Source: Diphasiastrum complanatum
Lineage: Eukaryota; Streptophyta; Lycopodiopsida; Lycopodiales; Lycopodiaceae
Reading direction: 5' to 3'
NCBI GenBank assembly: GCA_029204225.1
Contig: CM055092.1
Span: 44,824,087 to 44,888,086 of the forward strand
Length of the DNA stretch: 64,000 nt
In this document: piece by piece, positions 35,337 through 45,955 of the stretch
How the letters are laid out: the number at the start of each line of letters is the position of its first letter
Position numbering within the stretch: the stretch's first letter is position 1
Translations under genes and position numbers: made by a program
The notes under the pieces: generated by a model
What the model was told of the DNA's origin: nothing
Seen by the model: only the letters and a program-made list of their open reading frames with translations
Database searches by the model: none

Positions 35337-37039
35337 TTATGCGTCCAGAAACAAACAGATAGCAGCACAATCATCCGCTCTGGAAAGAGAACGCTTTAGC
35401 CTCCATGACCGAACTGCAGATCGCACAAGATGTCTTGCAGCAGTCGCCCTGGATGGAGCTCTAGAAACAATGTCTACCACTTCTGCATTGCTAAGAACTT
35501 CCCATATCTGTAACGTCATCATACAAAGTCACTGTAATCCATTCAGCGAAAGTAAAATAACAGCAGCGATAAGTGCGCAATAGCTACTTTGTTTATTGGA
35601 TAATCGAAAGAGCAATCATATAATAATATCATCTTGATCCAAATTATTTTCAAACTTTTACTCGAAAAAGTACATGTGTTTGCAATAACAGTTAAATGAG
35701 AACGATCGCAATCCGACACTCACTCCATCTGTTGCAAGGACTATGAATTGGTCCGTGTATGTTAGAAATCTGTAAAAAATGTCAGGAACAGCAATAAGCC
35801 CAAATTCCTTAAAACACAAATCTCCGAAAGCTCTTGCCATGGCTAGGCCAGGAGAATTATTGTCAGGCATCCACATGCGGTGTACATTAGGCTCATCACG
35901 CATCGCCAAAACGCGTCCCTTACATTGCTTTATTCTCTCAGCTTCCTCTGCATTCAAAACAACATTCGCGTGCTAGCTTACATTCTGTTCCATGCAACCA
36001 GATTGGTGAAAAGAAAACGATGCTAAATTGGACGAATCGTTGAGAATCTCATACAGATGATAAAAATTAGCTTCTAGCCACTTCAAGAAAGTGGTGATGT
36101 CAACTTACGAGGAAGATTTGGCTTGAGATCAACAGTCAATTGAACTGCCACCAAAGTGCCATTCTCTGCTTTTGTTCCTAAAATTGCTCGAGAATCTCCA
36201 ACATTGCCAATCACAAGGTGGCGACCCTGTAAGTCAAGGTTCGAAAATCACCATCTCAAACTCGCCACGATACTATTCCAAGCATTCTACTCATGGATGA
36301 ATATGCGGTGATTAGCCCATGGAAAACACGTTGTAAAGACTATGTCACTGTACCTGCTTGAAAATTGTCACTGCAGTGGTTCCGCTGTAAGAACAATCTA
36401 TCGAGGGATGCACTCGAAGCTCTTTTTCCATGACTATACATGCTTTTAAAAAAGAATCTCGCCACAGCGTGAACATTTCTGGTTCTTTTCTTCCGTTTGT
36501 TTCGCTGATTTCCAAACTGATGATGCTATCGTTGGAGATCGTCATTGGTTTGGCTTCTGCGCAGTAGCTAGAGAAAAGCTCCTGCAATTCGCATGCTAAT
36601 CTTGAGGGGAGTGAATCCCTCACCCTGCGCGCAACCAGATGCCCGTTCGGCCCATGACCGTCGAATACTCCACAAAAAACTGTTTCCTCCATTGAACAGA
36701 AGCCCTGACAGCATTAATAAAACGAGATCTTGAATCTATCAATATTTATATATCTCTCTCTTTTTCTTCTGAACAGAATATAAATTGAAGGACAAGGATG
36801 GATACCTCCCACAAAATCATTGCATCTTGATTGACTCCTTTTCGTCCTTGTTTGGTATACAGGCTAGCCATGGTATTTGACCCATTAGAACAGATTCTGT
36901 CTGGATTCTGAGCAAGGAGTTCATCGTCCGTTGCCTCCAAAGCCAGTGCTTCCCTTTTCCTGCTCTTTCTCAAGAATCTCTCTGTAAGCTTCTCGCTAGC
37001 GCCAAATTTAGAAGCACCGGTGGACATGCGAATACCCAT
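35337..37039 (-). CDS. PP2C-type Ser/Thr protein phosphatase, five exons
   Basis: Mn/Mg-dependent protein phosphatase. Exons in minus order: 36806-37039, 36354-36704, 36109-36226, 35724-35947, 35337-35507; every intron is GT...AG (101, 127, 161, 216 bp). They join to 1098 nt, 365 residues plus stop, with no frame break. Motifs: GRKGVNQDAM (about residue 66), CGVFDGHGPNGH (metal-binding Asp/Gly, about 88), LVIGNVGDSRAI, SPGLAMARAFGD, FIVLATDGIWEVLSN spanning the exon 4-5 joint (Asp), and DDCAAICLFL at the C-terminus (final metal Asp). The order and a Lys/Arg-rich N-terminus resemble plant clade E PP2Cs; clade is an inference. The N-terminal MGIRMS lacks a Cys at position 3, though Gly2 could be myristoylated. 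The gene appears intact. Confidence 0.9.
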
Positions 37040-37072
37040 TACAGACTAATTGCGCAGAAGCCCTCTTAACGT

Positions 37073-37254
37073 GACCTCGAGCATCAAAGTGCAGTTATAA
37101 ACGGCATAGCATGCCGCCGTTCTTATGTGATACTGAGATACTCTTAAATCCAAAATTGTGCGACCTCGAGCATCAAAGTGCAGATACAAACGGCATAGCA
37201 TGCCGCCGTTCTTATGTGATACGTCTGAGATACTCTTAAAATCCAAAATTGTAG
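37073..37254. repeat. 90-bp tandem duplication upstream of PP2C
   Basis: 37073-37162 and 37163-37254 share GACCTCGAGCATCAAAGTGC, GGCATAGCATGCCGCCGTTC and TCTTAAAATCCAAAATTGT. It begins 34 bp from the PP2C start codon, in the likely 5' UTR or proximal promoter. GGCATAGCATGCC is itself near-palindromic. Confidence 0.85.
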
Positions 37255-38880
37255 ACTTCCATAGATCCAATAGGAGAGGGGGCAAGATCAGTGCAACAAT
37301 AGAGACCGCTAAGGCGTACAGACTCCATTTCTATGCTCGGAAAAGGCGAAACACTGGAATTCGTAATCTGCGGGAAAGTTGATTGTGTGATAACTGTAAG
37401 AACGCCCAAAACATGATCACTTTCTGAAACTTTTGTTGATGAATCCAAAGACCTTGATCACTTGCGAACTGAGCTATCAAAGCACTCCATGAATTTATGA
37501 GAAAACACTGACTAAATAAACGCAAGCCACCGTTTAAGCAGAAAACTACTAAACGATCAGGCTAGCGCAAGCTGGAATTCTTCAAGATTACAATACAAAT
37601 TGGGCTGGGCATCAGGCTAGTACCACAAGACGAAGAGTTGAGGCGCTGGGAGCACGCAAAGGAAAGACTGCAATAGCTTTTGGCAGCCACAGAAGCAGCT
37701 TGATGTCATCGCAAGATTCCAAGCATGGCACTTGGCTAGAAGACTAATTTCTCACACAAGTACACAAATTGAGCAGTTCTCGGCGATCCATCATCCCTGC
37801 CATCGTCACTTATAGCCATTACTCGCCCGTTACTCTCCTCGCCCTCGCAGTCTCGCGTTGCAATTTGTTACCCCGCTATCAGCGTGAAGATTCCACGTGC
37901 TCCTTACTTGCAACTGGCAAAGCACACGAAGAACGAGCCCCCAGTGCCCACCGCCCACCTACTCAACAAGTGAGTACTAGATAAGTGCAAGTACACACCT
38001 CAACGTGGACATTGTGGGAGTGCACACTCTAAACATGCACATTGCAAATGCCCCCCCCCCCCTCCACCCCCCCCCCCCCCCCCCGCGTGAATTATATAGT
38101 ATGCTTATCTCGGGACCCTTGGTTCATGTCCAGTATACTTACAAGCTGGTCCCCATGCTAGGGAATAGTTAAGTAATGCATAGTTGCTGCATTTTGTGCC
38201 CATTTTTTTGACTGCTTAAAAAGCAAAATGGGGCGTCCACTGTTTTTAACATTGATTATGTTTTTCACTGTTTTCAACATTGATTATGTTTTTCAGATAT
38301 AATGGTCATTAGGAAAAAGCTAAGCTTCAAAAACGTTGATTATGTTTTTCAAATGTATATTCTACCACTTAATGGTCGTGTGAGGCCCAGAGACTGATTC
38401 TTTATCGGGCAGAATGTCATCTGCCCTGCCCATAAGTAAAGCATAAAGTTGGCATTTTATTTCATATATTTTAACTCGCTTAAATCATGCAAAGAACTTC
38501 ATTCCTCTCAAAATTATAGTTTCACCTTGAGTTGGTTTATGGAAAATGATGATAAAATGAAATGTAAAGCATATTATCAGTTGCGATAGTGATATCTCAC
38601 CTCACCAAAAGTGACATGTGAGACGTCGCCAAAAATTGAGGTCCATGAATTTTTTTTAAAGCAATTTACAGCTCATAGAATGTCCATAAAGGATTTGGAA
38701 CAACACATTACATCTTGTAAGAAGTGAAAATCTATGGGCCATAAAAATATTTATAGCCATAATGTGAAATGACTTTTTAATAGACAATCCTTTATGCTTG
38801 GAAAAAGTCTTTTTAGTGAGTTTTACACCCAATTCAATGGGTTCTTCAATTATGGCTTAACCTAATGACTTCGTCGTGAT
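37255..38880. other. Upstream region of PP2C, poly-C tract
   Basis: No gene recognised. 38051-38084 is almost pure C (34 bases with T, A and one more interruption), so the minus strand has runs of G that could form a quadruplex. A 29-bp unit (AACATTGATTATGTTTTTC) is repeated two to three times around 38245-38360. The PP2C promoter should lie somewhere in 37255-38000; no clear TATA box was found. Confidence 0.5.
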
Positions 38881-38919
38881 TTTACCAGGTGCAAAGGTCG
38901 CTACAATTGAGTTTCGCAC

Positions 38920-39270
38920 ATTTTGGCTTTTTGTTGCATTTGTCACATTCACCAAAAAACCGACACATGGCCAAAATATGACTTAGAACATATTTCCACG
39001 GACCTTCGTCTTTTTCGCACTTTTGAAAAAATGCGACACAGCCCAAAATATGACTTAGAACATTTTTCGCCGACCTTCGGCTTTTTGCATTTTCAAAAAA
39101 ATGCGACACTAAGTCCAAAATGACTTAGAATGTGTTTTCCACCGACCTCCGGCTTTTTCACATTTTTTACACTTTCTCAAAAATGCGACACTTAGTCCAA
39201 AATGACTTAGAACGTGGTTTCCACCAAGCTTCGGCTTTTTCACATTTTTTAAATTTTGCGACATCAGCCT
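38920..39270. repeat. Tandem repeat, ~70-82-bp unit
   Basis: Four to five copies of a unit with AAAATGACTTAGAACAT, CCACCGACCTTCGGCTTTTT and AAAAATGCGACAC. The anchor ATGACTTAGAA is at 38978, 39050, 39120 and 39202. Small ORFs on both strands follow the repeat. Confidence 0.8.
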
Positions 39271-39299
39271 CTTTCACACCAGGGCGTGAACGGGAAGTG

Positions 39300-39975
39300 G
39301 AAGCGGTTGTATACGTGGAAAGCACAAGATAGTGACGTGCAACCATAATTAGTTAGAATTAGCATAATGCGTTCTTTTGATTACGACAGTTTAGATTAAC
39401 CATCTCTCATGCAGATTAGATTAATCAATCTCTCCATTCTTTAAATATGGGAACAACGTGAGAGAAAAAAGATATATGCATAACAAGCAGTAGCTAGTTA
39501 CAACACATATGCATATACACATCACAATGCACAGCAGTGATGTGCAAGTAGCAGTAAATAGACGTAGCTAGCAGTAGCTAGTTTCTCGTGAGAGAGAATA
39601 CCTCTCTTGCGCCAACGTGCTGATTTGGAAAACAGACAACGCTCAAAAATTTTGTTGTAAACTTGATTTTAATAATAGAGTTGCAACATTCTGCCTATCG
39701 TGTGCAATCTATGATTTGTGAGGCTTGCTTGCAGTAGATATTACCTCCACTGTTTCTCGGTTAATGAATGTTGATTAAACAATATCTACCGTTTATTAAT
39801 TAGTATTAGATCTTCAGTGTCAGTCTGAAGATGATTGATTGTAGTATGAAGCAGTAGCTACAACTTCTCAGATTGACTCTATCTGAGCACTCACATCGGG
39901 ACTTCCATTTGCGTCCCAACAGTGGTATTAGAGTGTGAAAAATGTATCTAGATTCCCAGCAGTGGTATCAGAGCC
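39300..39975 (+). mobile_element. Copia LTR end and doubled primer site
   Basis: The LTR ends CGTCCCAACA at about 39919 and is followed by TGGTATTAGAGTG (39922), a mutated primer site. 41 bp further is an exact TGGTATCAGAGCC (39963-39975). The LTR start is uncertain. A TATA-like TTTAAATATGG is near 39440. Confidence 0.55.
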
Positions 39976-40211
39976 TGGTTACTCAAACTTTGGCTTCAAT
40001 CAGCAACATCCAATCTAATATATGCACAGTTCTTCAAGCAGACGGGTCAAATTTCTTGGCTTGGAAAGTGAAGACTTCCCTCATCTTGAGAGGAGAAGCT
40101 TTATGGCCGTTGATAAACCATTTTGGGATCAAGCTTTGTTGTGTGCCAATTTCTTGTGCAATAGGTGGCCAAGTGCTATTCTCTCTTGGAGTTGGGACCG
40201 CATGCGATAGA
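39976..40211 (+). pseudogene. Copia gag start fused to integrase end
   Basis: First frame: ASISNIQSNICTVLQ followed by DGSNFLAWKVKTSLILRGEA, a Copia gag N-terminus. After a shift at about 40118 the text becomes PFWDQALLCANFLCNRWPSAI, which matches the integrase end of the Copia protein at 50.3 kb (FWGEAITCANYLCNRLPSSAI). So gag is joined directly to late integrase, with everything between deleted. It is cut by Gypsy sequence at about 40212. Confidence 0.65.
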
Positions 40212-40499
40212 ATCTATGACATCTGATTTGTTCATCTGTAGGGGACCTTACCTCGTATGGATAATCTTCTGGGGTTTTAGGATCTGTATGTTGGTCCATT
40301 GGGTACTGTTGTGTCTTTTTGGTGTTGGGTATGAGTTTCTATTATTTTTAAATTTTTCGAGTTTTTTGGTGTTTTGAATTTTTTACGATTTGTGTTTTTA
40401 GATTTTTCTGGTTTTTTTCAGGAAGTCAAGGGGAAACTCAGTATGCAAAGAGCTTTCTATTGGTATGGGTGTTATTTTTTGAATTTTTTTTTGGTGTTC

Positions 40500-40533
<34 letters not shown>

Positions 40534-42424
40534 CAGTCTCGAAGGTGTTGGGAAGATGGTAGTTCGGTCAAAATGGCAATCGGAGGTCTCGTTTGAAAGT
40601 TATGTGTTTTAGTCCGGTTGAAAAATGACCTAATTGCCTCGGTCGAGATCTAATCGAATCCATCGGTCGAGATGCTAATGGGAGCCGTCGGTCAAGATCT
40701 TACGCGAGGGCGTCGGTCGAGATCTGACGCAAGGCTGACTGTCAAGATGTCAACGAAATTCGTCGGTCGCGATTTGAACGAAACCCGTCGGTCGAGATTT
40801 GATCGAAATCCGTCGGTTGAGATTTCAACGAAACCCGTCGGTCGAGATGTGATCGGAATTCGTTTGGTCGAGATTTCAACGAAACCCGTCGGTCGAGATT
40901 TGATCAGAATTCATCGGTCGAGATTTCAACGAAATCCATCAGTCGATATTTGATCGAAATCCGTCAGTCGAGATTTCAACGAGCAAAAAGGGAGCGTGAA
41001 GGGCGGGTGAAACAATGTGGCTCTGTAGGGAGAGAGCGTGTAGGTCTGTCTGAGAGAAATGTAGGAGATGTGTGGGTGAGAGTTAGATGAGTTGTTTCAG
41101 ATCTGATGAGGGCTGGTGCAGGTCGTGAGATTGTTGATGCGTGGTCAGCATGGTTTCAAATGTAAGTGTGGTGGTAATCAGAATAGTTTGGCAAAGTCAT
41201 TTTGTAACTGTTATGAGCAGGTCTGGAGGGACTCGAGAAGTTTAAAATATTTAGATAACAGTTGCAGAGATCTGAGCATTGACTATTGCAGCTACACGAA
41301 TAAATGATGTGTGTTAGTACAAGTGGCAACGAGTGACAAATGTTAACAGATTCTACACGGTGTTTTCTTCTTTTCGTTCTTCTATTAGTTATGGTTCTTT
41401 ACGGTTCTGGTCTTCTTGTTAGAACAATTTCCAAACAGAAGCGTTTCTCAGATCACAGCGTGTATTTCCCAGCCTGTCAATGGGGAAGAGATGGATTCGT
41501 TACTCAGCTACATGCATAAACAAGCCATGCAACCAGTCCTAGCTCAAATAGATCAGCGTTCTGAATTAGGGAGTAATTCTACAAACAATCTACCAAATCA
41601 GGGAACAAAACAATGACAAGATTAAACTACTCAGCAAGAAACAAGAAACTAGAAACTAACAGCACTCTAGCAGCACAAGAATCAAGAAACACTCATTTCT
41701 TGATGCTTAGAATGCCCAAGAACAATCAAGAACTAGAATGTTGGAGGATATGGAAGATTTACACCACATTTCTAGCCTATTTAGTTTACCTGAATGCTGG
41801 CTTCTACATTAATTCACAACAAGAAATGAAAACTAATTCACAACTAGGAAAACAAGAAAACTAATCCACTCTAAATCCACAACCACACACAATATGAATG
41901 GAAGGGCATGATCATAGGGCCATCACTCAAGAAAACCATCATAATTAAGGAGCTCAATGGATGCATCTAACTCATGGAGGCTCTTCTCATTTCAGCATGG
42001 AGTTGATACAATACACAAAAAGCTCCTCTTCACAAAGAGGGAGACTCTTAAATAAGCAAGAGAGCTCCTTAGGTTCCATCCTAATGGAATTTCCATATTT
42101 CACAAATTACAATTGAAATAATGCTCTCCACTAGAGGTCACCTTCAAAAGGTGGCTCACTCTACTTTCTTTAAGAGGGTCTAATTGCATTTATTACATTT
42201 GCTTAAAAATACTAGTTCCTACATGGTCATTCTATCTTTCGGAATTCAACATGAAGCTTACACAATTCTTGCTTGTCTTTCCTAACTAGTATTTCTCGGC
42301 TCTCATACTCGGCTCTCAATCTTCGTTCGTCTCGTCTTCTCAGAGACCGCCTCGGTCTAAGGTTAGAGGTGCTCTTGAGTTGCTCTGGCCGAGTATCTTG
42401 GGGCTTCGTCAGAATCAGCCAACA
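40212..42424 (-). mobile_element. Gypsy 5' end: gag start, leader minisatellite, LTR
   Basis: Reading leftwards: LTR 42424-41341 (TGTTGGCTGATTC to GTTAACA), a GTTGCC-type primer region just inside it (41320-41340), leader with a tandem repeat of the GTCGGTCGAGATTTGATCGA unit (about 40640-40985), poly-T, then a gag start at about 40303 with KTPEDYPYEVRS, matching PEDYPYKIRS at 59.3 kb. Same family as 58525-61641. Confidence 0.75.
40630..40985 (-). repeat. GTCGGTCGAGAT minisatellite, locus 1
   Basis: About 14 copies of a 24-25-bp unit, plus-strand form CGTCGGTCGAGATTTGATCG with AACGAAACC or AATC fill. Same unit at 52990-53160 and 59590-60145. Confidence 0.85.
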
Positions 42425-45400
42425 AACCTGTGTATGTTACGAGACATTGTTGTGGGCACAGAATGAGAGTAATTTTGCATAATAGCAAAATAGGAAACTT
42501 GATGATTCTAGCAGGTATCAGATGAGCAGACATAGAACCCAAAAGATGTTGCATCTGACCCTAGATCAATGATCAATAAACGTGCAAGAAGAATCTTGAA
42601 ATAGAAATAGTATCACCAAGGAGAAAATTGTGAGCTTAATTTTCAACAGCAGGGTATCAAATCCCTCTTACTTATTAGCTAGGGTTAGAGTTGCCTCGAT
42701 ATCCGCAAACCCTCCAACATGCTCGATCTCGTTTTGTTAGGGAAAGTATGGGCTTAAAATGGGCCCTTTAAGATATTTGACTTTAGAGAGAAGCTACATA
42801 GAGAGAGAATGGAAACCGATAACTTTTGGTTGCCGTTTTACGAGTTTTCGGCCTTGCCCAACATTTAACTGCTATGGTTAACGTCAGACATTAGTTGGTT
42901 AAGCATGAGATGTAATAACCTCTCTGCATGCTCGTTTTAATATTTGGGTCTAGAGGTTTAAGAGTATCGTTGTAAATCTTGGTGTGCTCTTTGCAAAAAC
43001 TGAAGTGGGAGTACAATGAGTACTTTTGAAATCTTTGTATGCCTACAATCAAATATGAGATGGGACAATTTGCAGCACGACATAGACATTACAAAGGTAA
43101 GGTACGCTATATCTACTTAGTTTGACTTATTGTAGTTTGAAGCATTTACGAATTGTAGCTTTCAACAACGACAATGTTCCATTTGCATGTTGCACTTCCT
43201 ATGGAATGCACTCCATTTATTAAGGAAAATTGGAAAGTTGTACAGAATGCCGCTGCAATAGTTAGAGAATTGAGAATGAATAATCATACAAATAGAGATT
43301 TGTGGGTGGATGGATCAATTTATCCTATAGATCCAACTACCAATTTGTGTCCAGATTTCAAGTGCGTAACTCATCTTCTCAGATTTGTATTAGAATGAAA
43401 TAGCGGATTACTCTAATATTGTCAAAAGTTGCGCGATATTGGCATGCATAGCATATCTTGTCTTAATTAGCAATTAAAATTTGCTAATCAACAATTGCAA
43501 CGTGCAAATCAACAATTGCTTCATTATGTGCAACACACTAGTGCTGAAAACAATGCACTCAAGCATGTTATATCAGAGTTAAATGATATAGTCACTAGTC
43601 TTTGGGGCTCAAACCAAGATATGTTAGAATCTATGGAGAAGTTGCAATCCCACAGTTTAAAATCTGTTGCTGATATACAAGTTATCAAAAAGACAATGAC
43701 GAAAAAAAATAGAAAGAAAGTACCGATGAAGAATATTGATGACTTATCTACACATAGCGGCAATTAAAAAAACAAAGGATTCGAGCATTTAAGTATGTTT
43801 TTTTATAAACTGTTTATTTGATTTGCATTTGATAATATGCATTATCAATTCATTAAACATAATTTTAGTTTTATATGTTTGTTACATATCATGTTTGGTG
43901 GCAAAGAACTATTTAACAGATCGTTCATGCATTGGAGAATCTTTAAGTCATGTTTTACAAAGAAAGTCAGCAAAGACAATGATGAAAAATGCTCGGTTTG
44001 AAAAAATTATAAAAAGAAATTGCAGAGACTATTTTGAATAAGGTTCAAACTTACTTGGATGCAAATGTGATACAAGGTGCATGTGATAATTCTGGAATTA
44101 GCAGAGATGCTTATTCGACTTTTTTTTAAGAATAGTTAAAGAAGCCTTTTCTCAAGTGATGGTGAAGAAAATTTATCTTCCTTGTTCATATTGGGTAAGA
44201 TTAGCAAAAAATTATTATAATGATGGAATTTTCAAAGCAGTTGGCCAACCACTTCATATAACTCATTTATACAAATCAGATTGTGTTGAGCTCAATTACA
44301 ACGATTGCAATAATATTTTTCTTGATATTGAAAACGTTCTAAAATATATTATTTGATTCTATAAACTAGATGAACATCAAGTCAGTGGAAAGATTATTAT
44401 TGTAATGAAATTAGGTGAATCCGAAATCATCAAAGGTCAAAAGCTGGAACGAGTGAGTGTCACTTTGATAAACAAAATTTCAAATACCGATGATCAAACG
44501 TTTAGTGTTCAATTGGAAAGTCACATATGATGGTTGACAGCAGTCCAGGTATACTTTTCAATTTTCAATTTTATTTTCAAGTATCGTTATTGACATTGAA
44601 TACATTGCCTTTTTTTTATTAGCATGTCATGCATTACTTGCTTCTCTACACGTCTTGAAAGAGGACCATAAAATACTTTCATGGATATTTTCACGTACAA
44701 ATTATGGCGAGATTATAAAGAGACGTTTGGAGGGTGAAAAGCTTACAATAAAAAACCATAGAAGTTTTCAAATTCAATGGCACCTTGCAGGCAATTTGAA
44801 AACATTGAAATGTATGTATAATGTCTCTCATGGGGCAACATCAAAGCATCCATGTCTTTATTGCATGAGGGATTGCTACAATATGAATTTGGAACAACCA
44901 AAAACATTGTCCCAACACGAGAAGCACAAGATCCAAATATGAAAAGTGTGTTGCCAATTCCATTAAAGCATGTTCACATATGCACATTGCATGCGAGGTT
45001 CATATTATTGAAAAACTTATATATATGCATATTATCCTTGCATGGAATACAAAATCCATGCTCAATCTATCACTCTCTCGGTCGATATCGATTCATCGCG
45101 CACACTGCTTTCTCCCGTGTTTGATTTATCTCCTCTACTCTCCTTAAATCATATTTTAATCAATTTCCATTCATATTGCTACATTTCACATTTGTCGCAC
45201 AGCCTGCAAAAATATACGGAAAGTCGATGAAAATCTTCCTTTCTTGACATCAACTTGCCCGAAGTACCCAACGTCTTGGCTAGCTTGAAGTCTTCGACAA
45301 ACGTTGAAGTTCAATGCTCAAATGGAGCTCTTGTAAAGAATCAAGATTGACTTCTCCGAAGTCCATGTCATCGACTTCCACGTCATCAATTTCTTCGACA

Positions 45401-45955
45401 TCGACGTTTTCTCAAGGCAAGCCACACACACAAAGTCTCGACGTCCTTGGCAATCAACAAACTTTGATGTCAGAGCCTCCTCACGCTCACCTTCTCTATT
45501 GTGCAAAATGGAATTGACAATGACAGCAGTTGCCCACGATCTCCTACAGATAGCATAACGACTCCACGCTTTTCATCTACACGAATGTAAAAGTTGTATA
45601 TAGATGATTGTAATCTACTATCATCAAGAGCAATTAAGATGCTATCAAGCATTAACGAGATAGACATTGTAGATGCTTTCATGCATAGATTTTATCTTCA
45701 GATGGACTATCAGCAATAAGCTGATAGCTTTTACAGTTTGTAGTTGTCCGCAATTGTCTTGTACTCACTTGCATTATATGACATGTATTTCGTTACATTC
45801 AATATGAATAATCAACTATCTTGTTCTGCATTCAAACTCTTTGTCAGTGTTGCATGCTATAAACTTTTTGTCTGACTTTCTGATTGATTTGTCTTATTGT
45901 CTACTCTTTGCTTCCGCAATCACCGCACAGCTCTAATTTCATTGTTGTGTGTCAA
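42425..45955 (+). repeat. Segmental duplication, copy 1
   Basis: Matches 53695-57246 base for base over about 3.5 kb with only scattered differences, and the match starts in the Gypsy LTR next to it. It holds transposase-like copy 1 and, at the right, text that in the other copy leads into a Copia LTR and primer site. 42425-43015 and 45085-45955 show no recognised gene. Confidence 0.85.
43016..45060 (+). pseudogene. Unclassified transposase-like family, copy 1
   Basis: Exon 1 43016-43096 (27 codons, MSTFEIF...), a 62-bp GTAAGG...TTGTAG intron, then exon 2 from 43159 in frame (LHVALPMECTPFIKENWKVV, NRDLWVDGSIYPIDPTT). Next a coiled-coil stretch rich in Gln/Asn (NQQLQRANQQLLHY) and a basic tail (KKNRKKVPMKN), then a block with GESLSHVLQRKSAKTMMKNA and CSYWVRLAKNYYNDGIFKAV, then QVSGKIIIVMKLGESEIIKG, a donor after WLTAVQ, and a last block with SRTNYGEIIKRRLEG, NLKTLKCMYNVSHGATSKHP and CLYC. 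Stops after FVLE, at GLL*YC, at YII* and in HI*WL disable it. DNA-transposon origin is inferred, not proven. Confidence 0.6.

Noticed and set aside
45314-45682. Small genes on either strand (Ser/Thr-rich plus ORF, minus ORFs)
   Set aside because: Present in both duplication copies but overlapping on opposite strands and low in complexity; I found no domain to support either.
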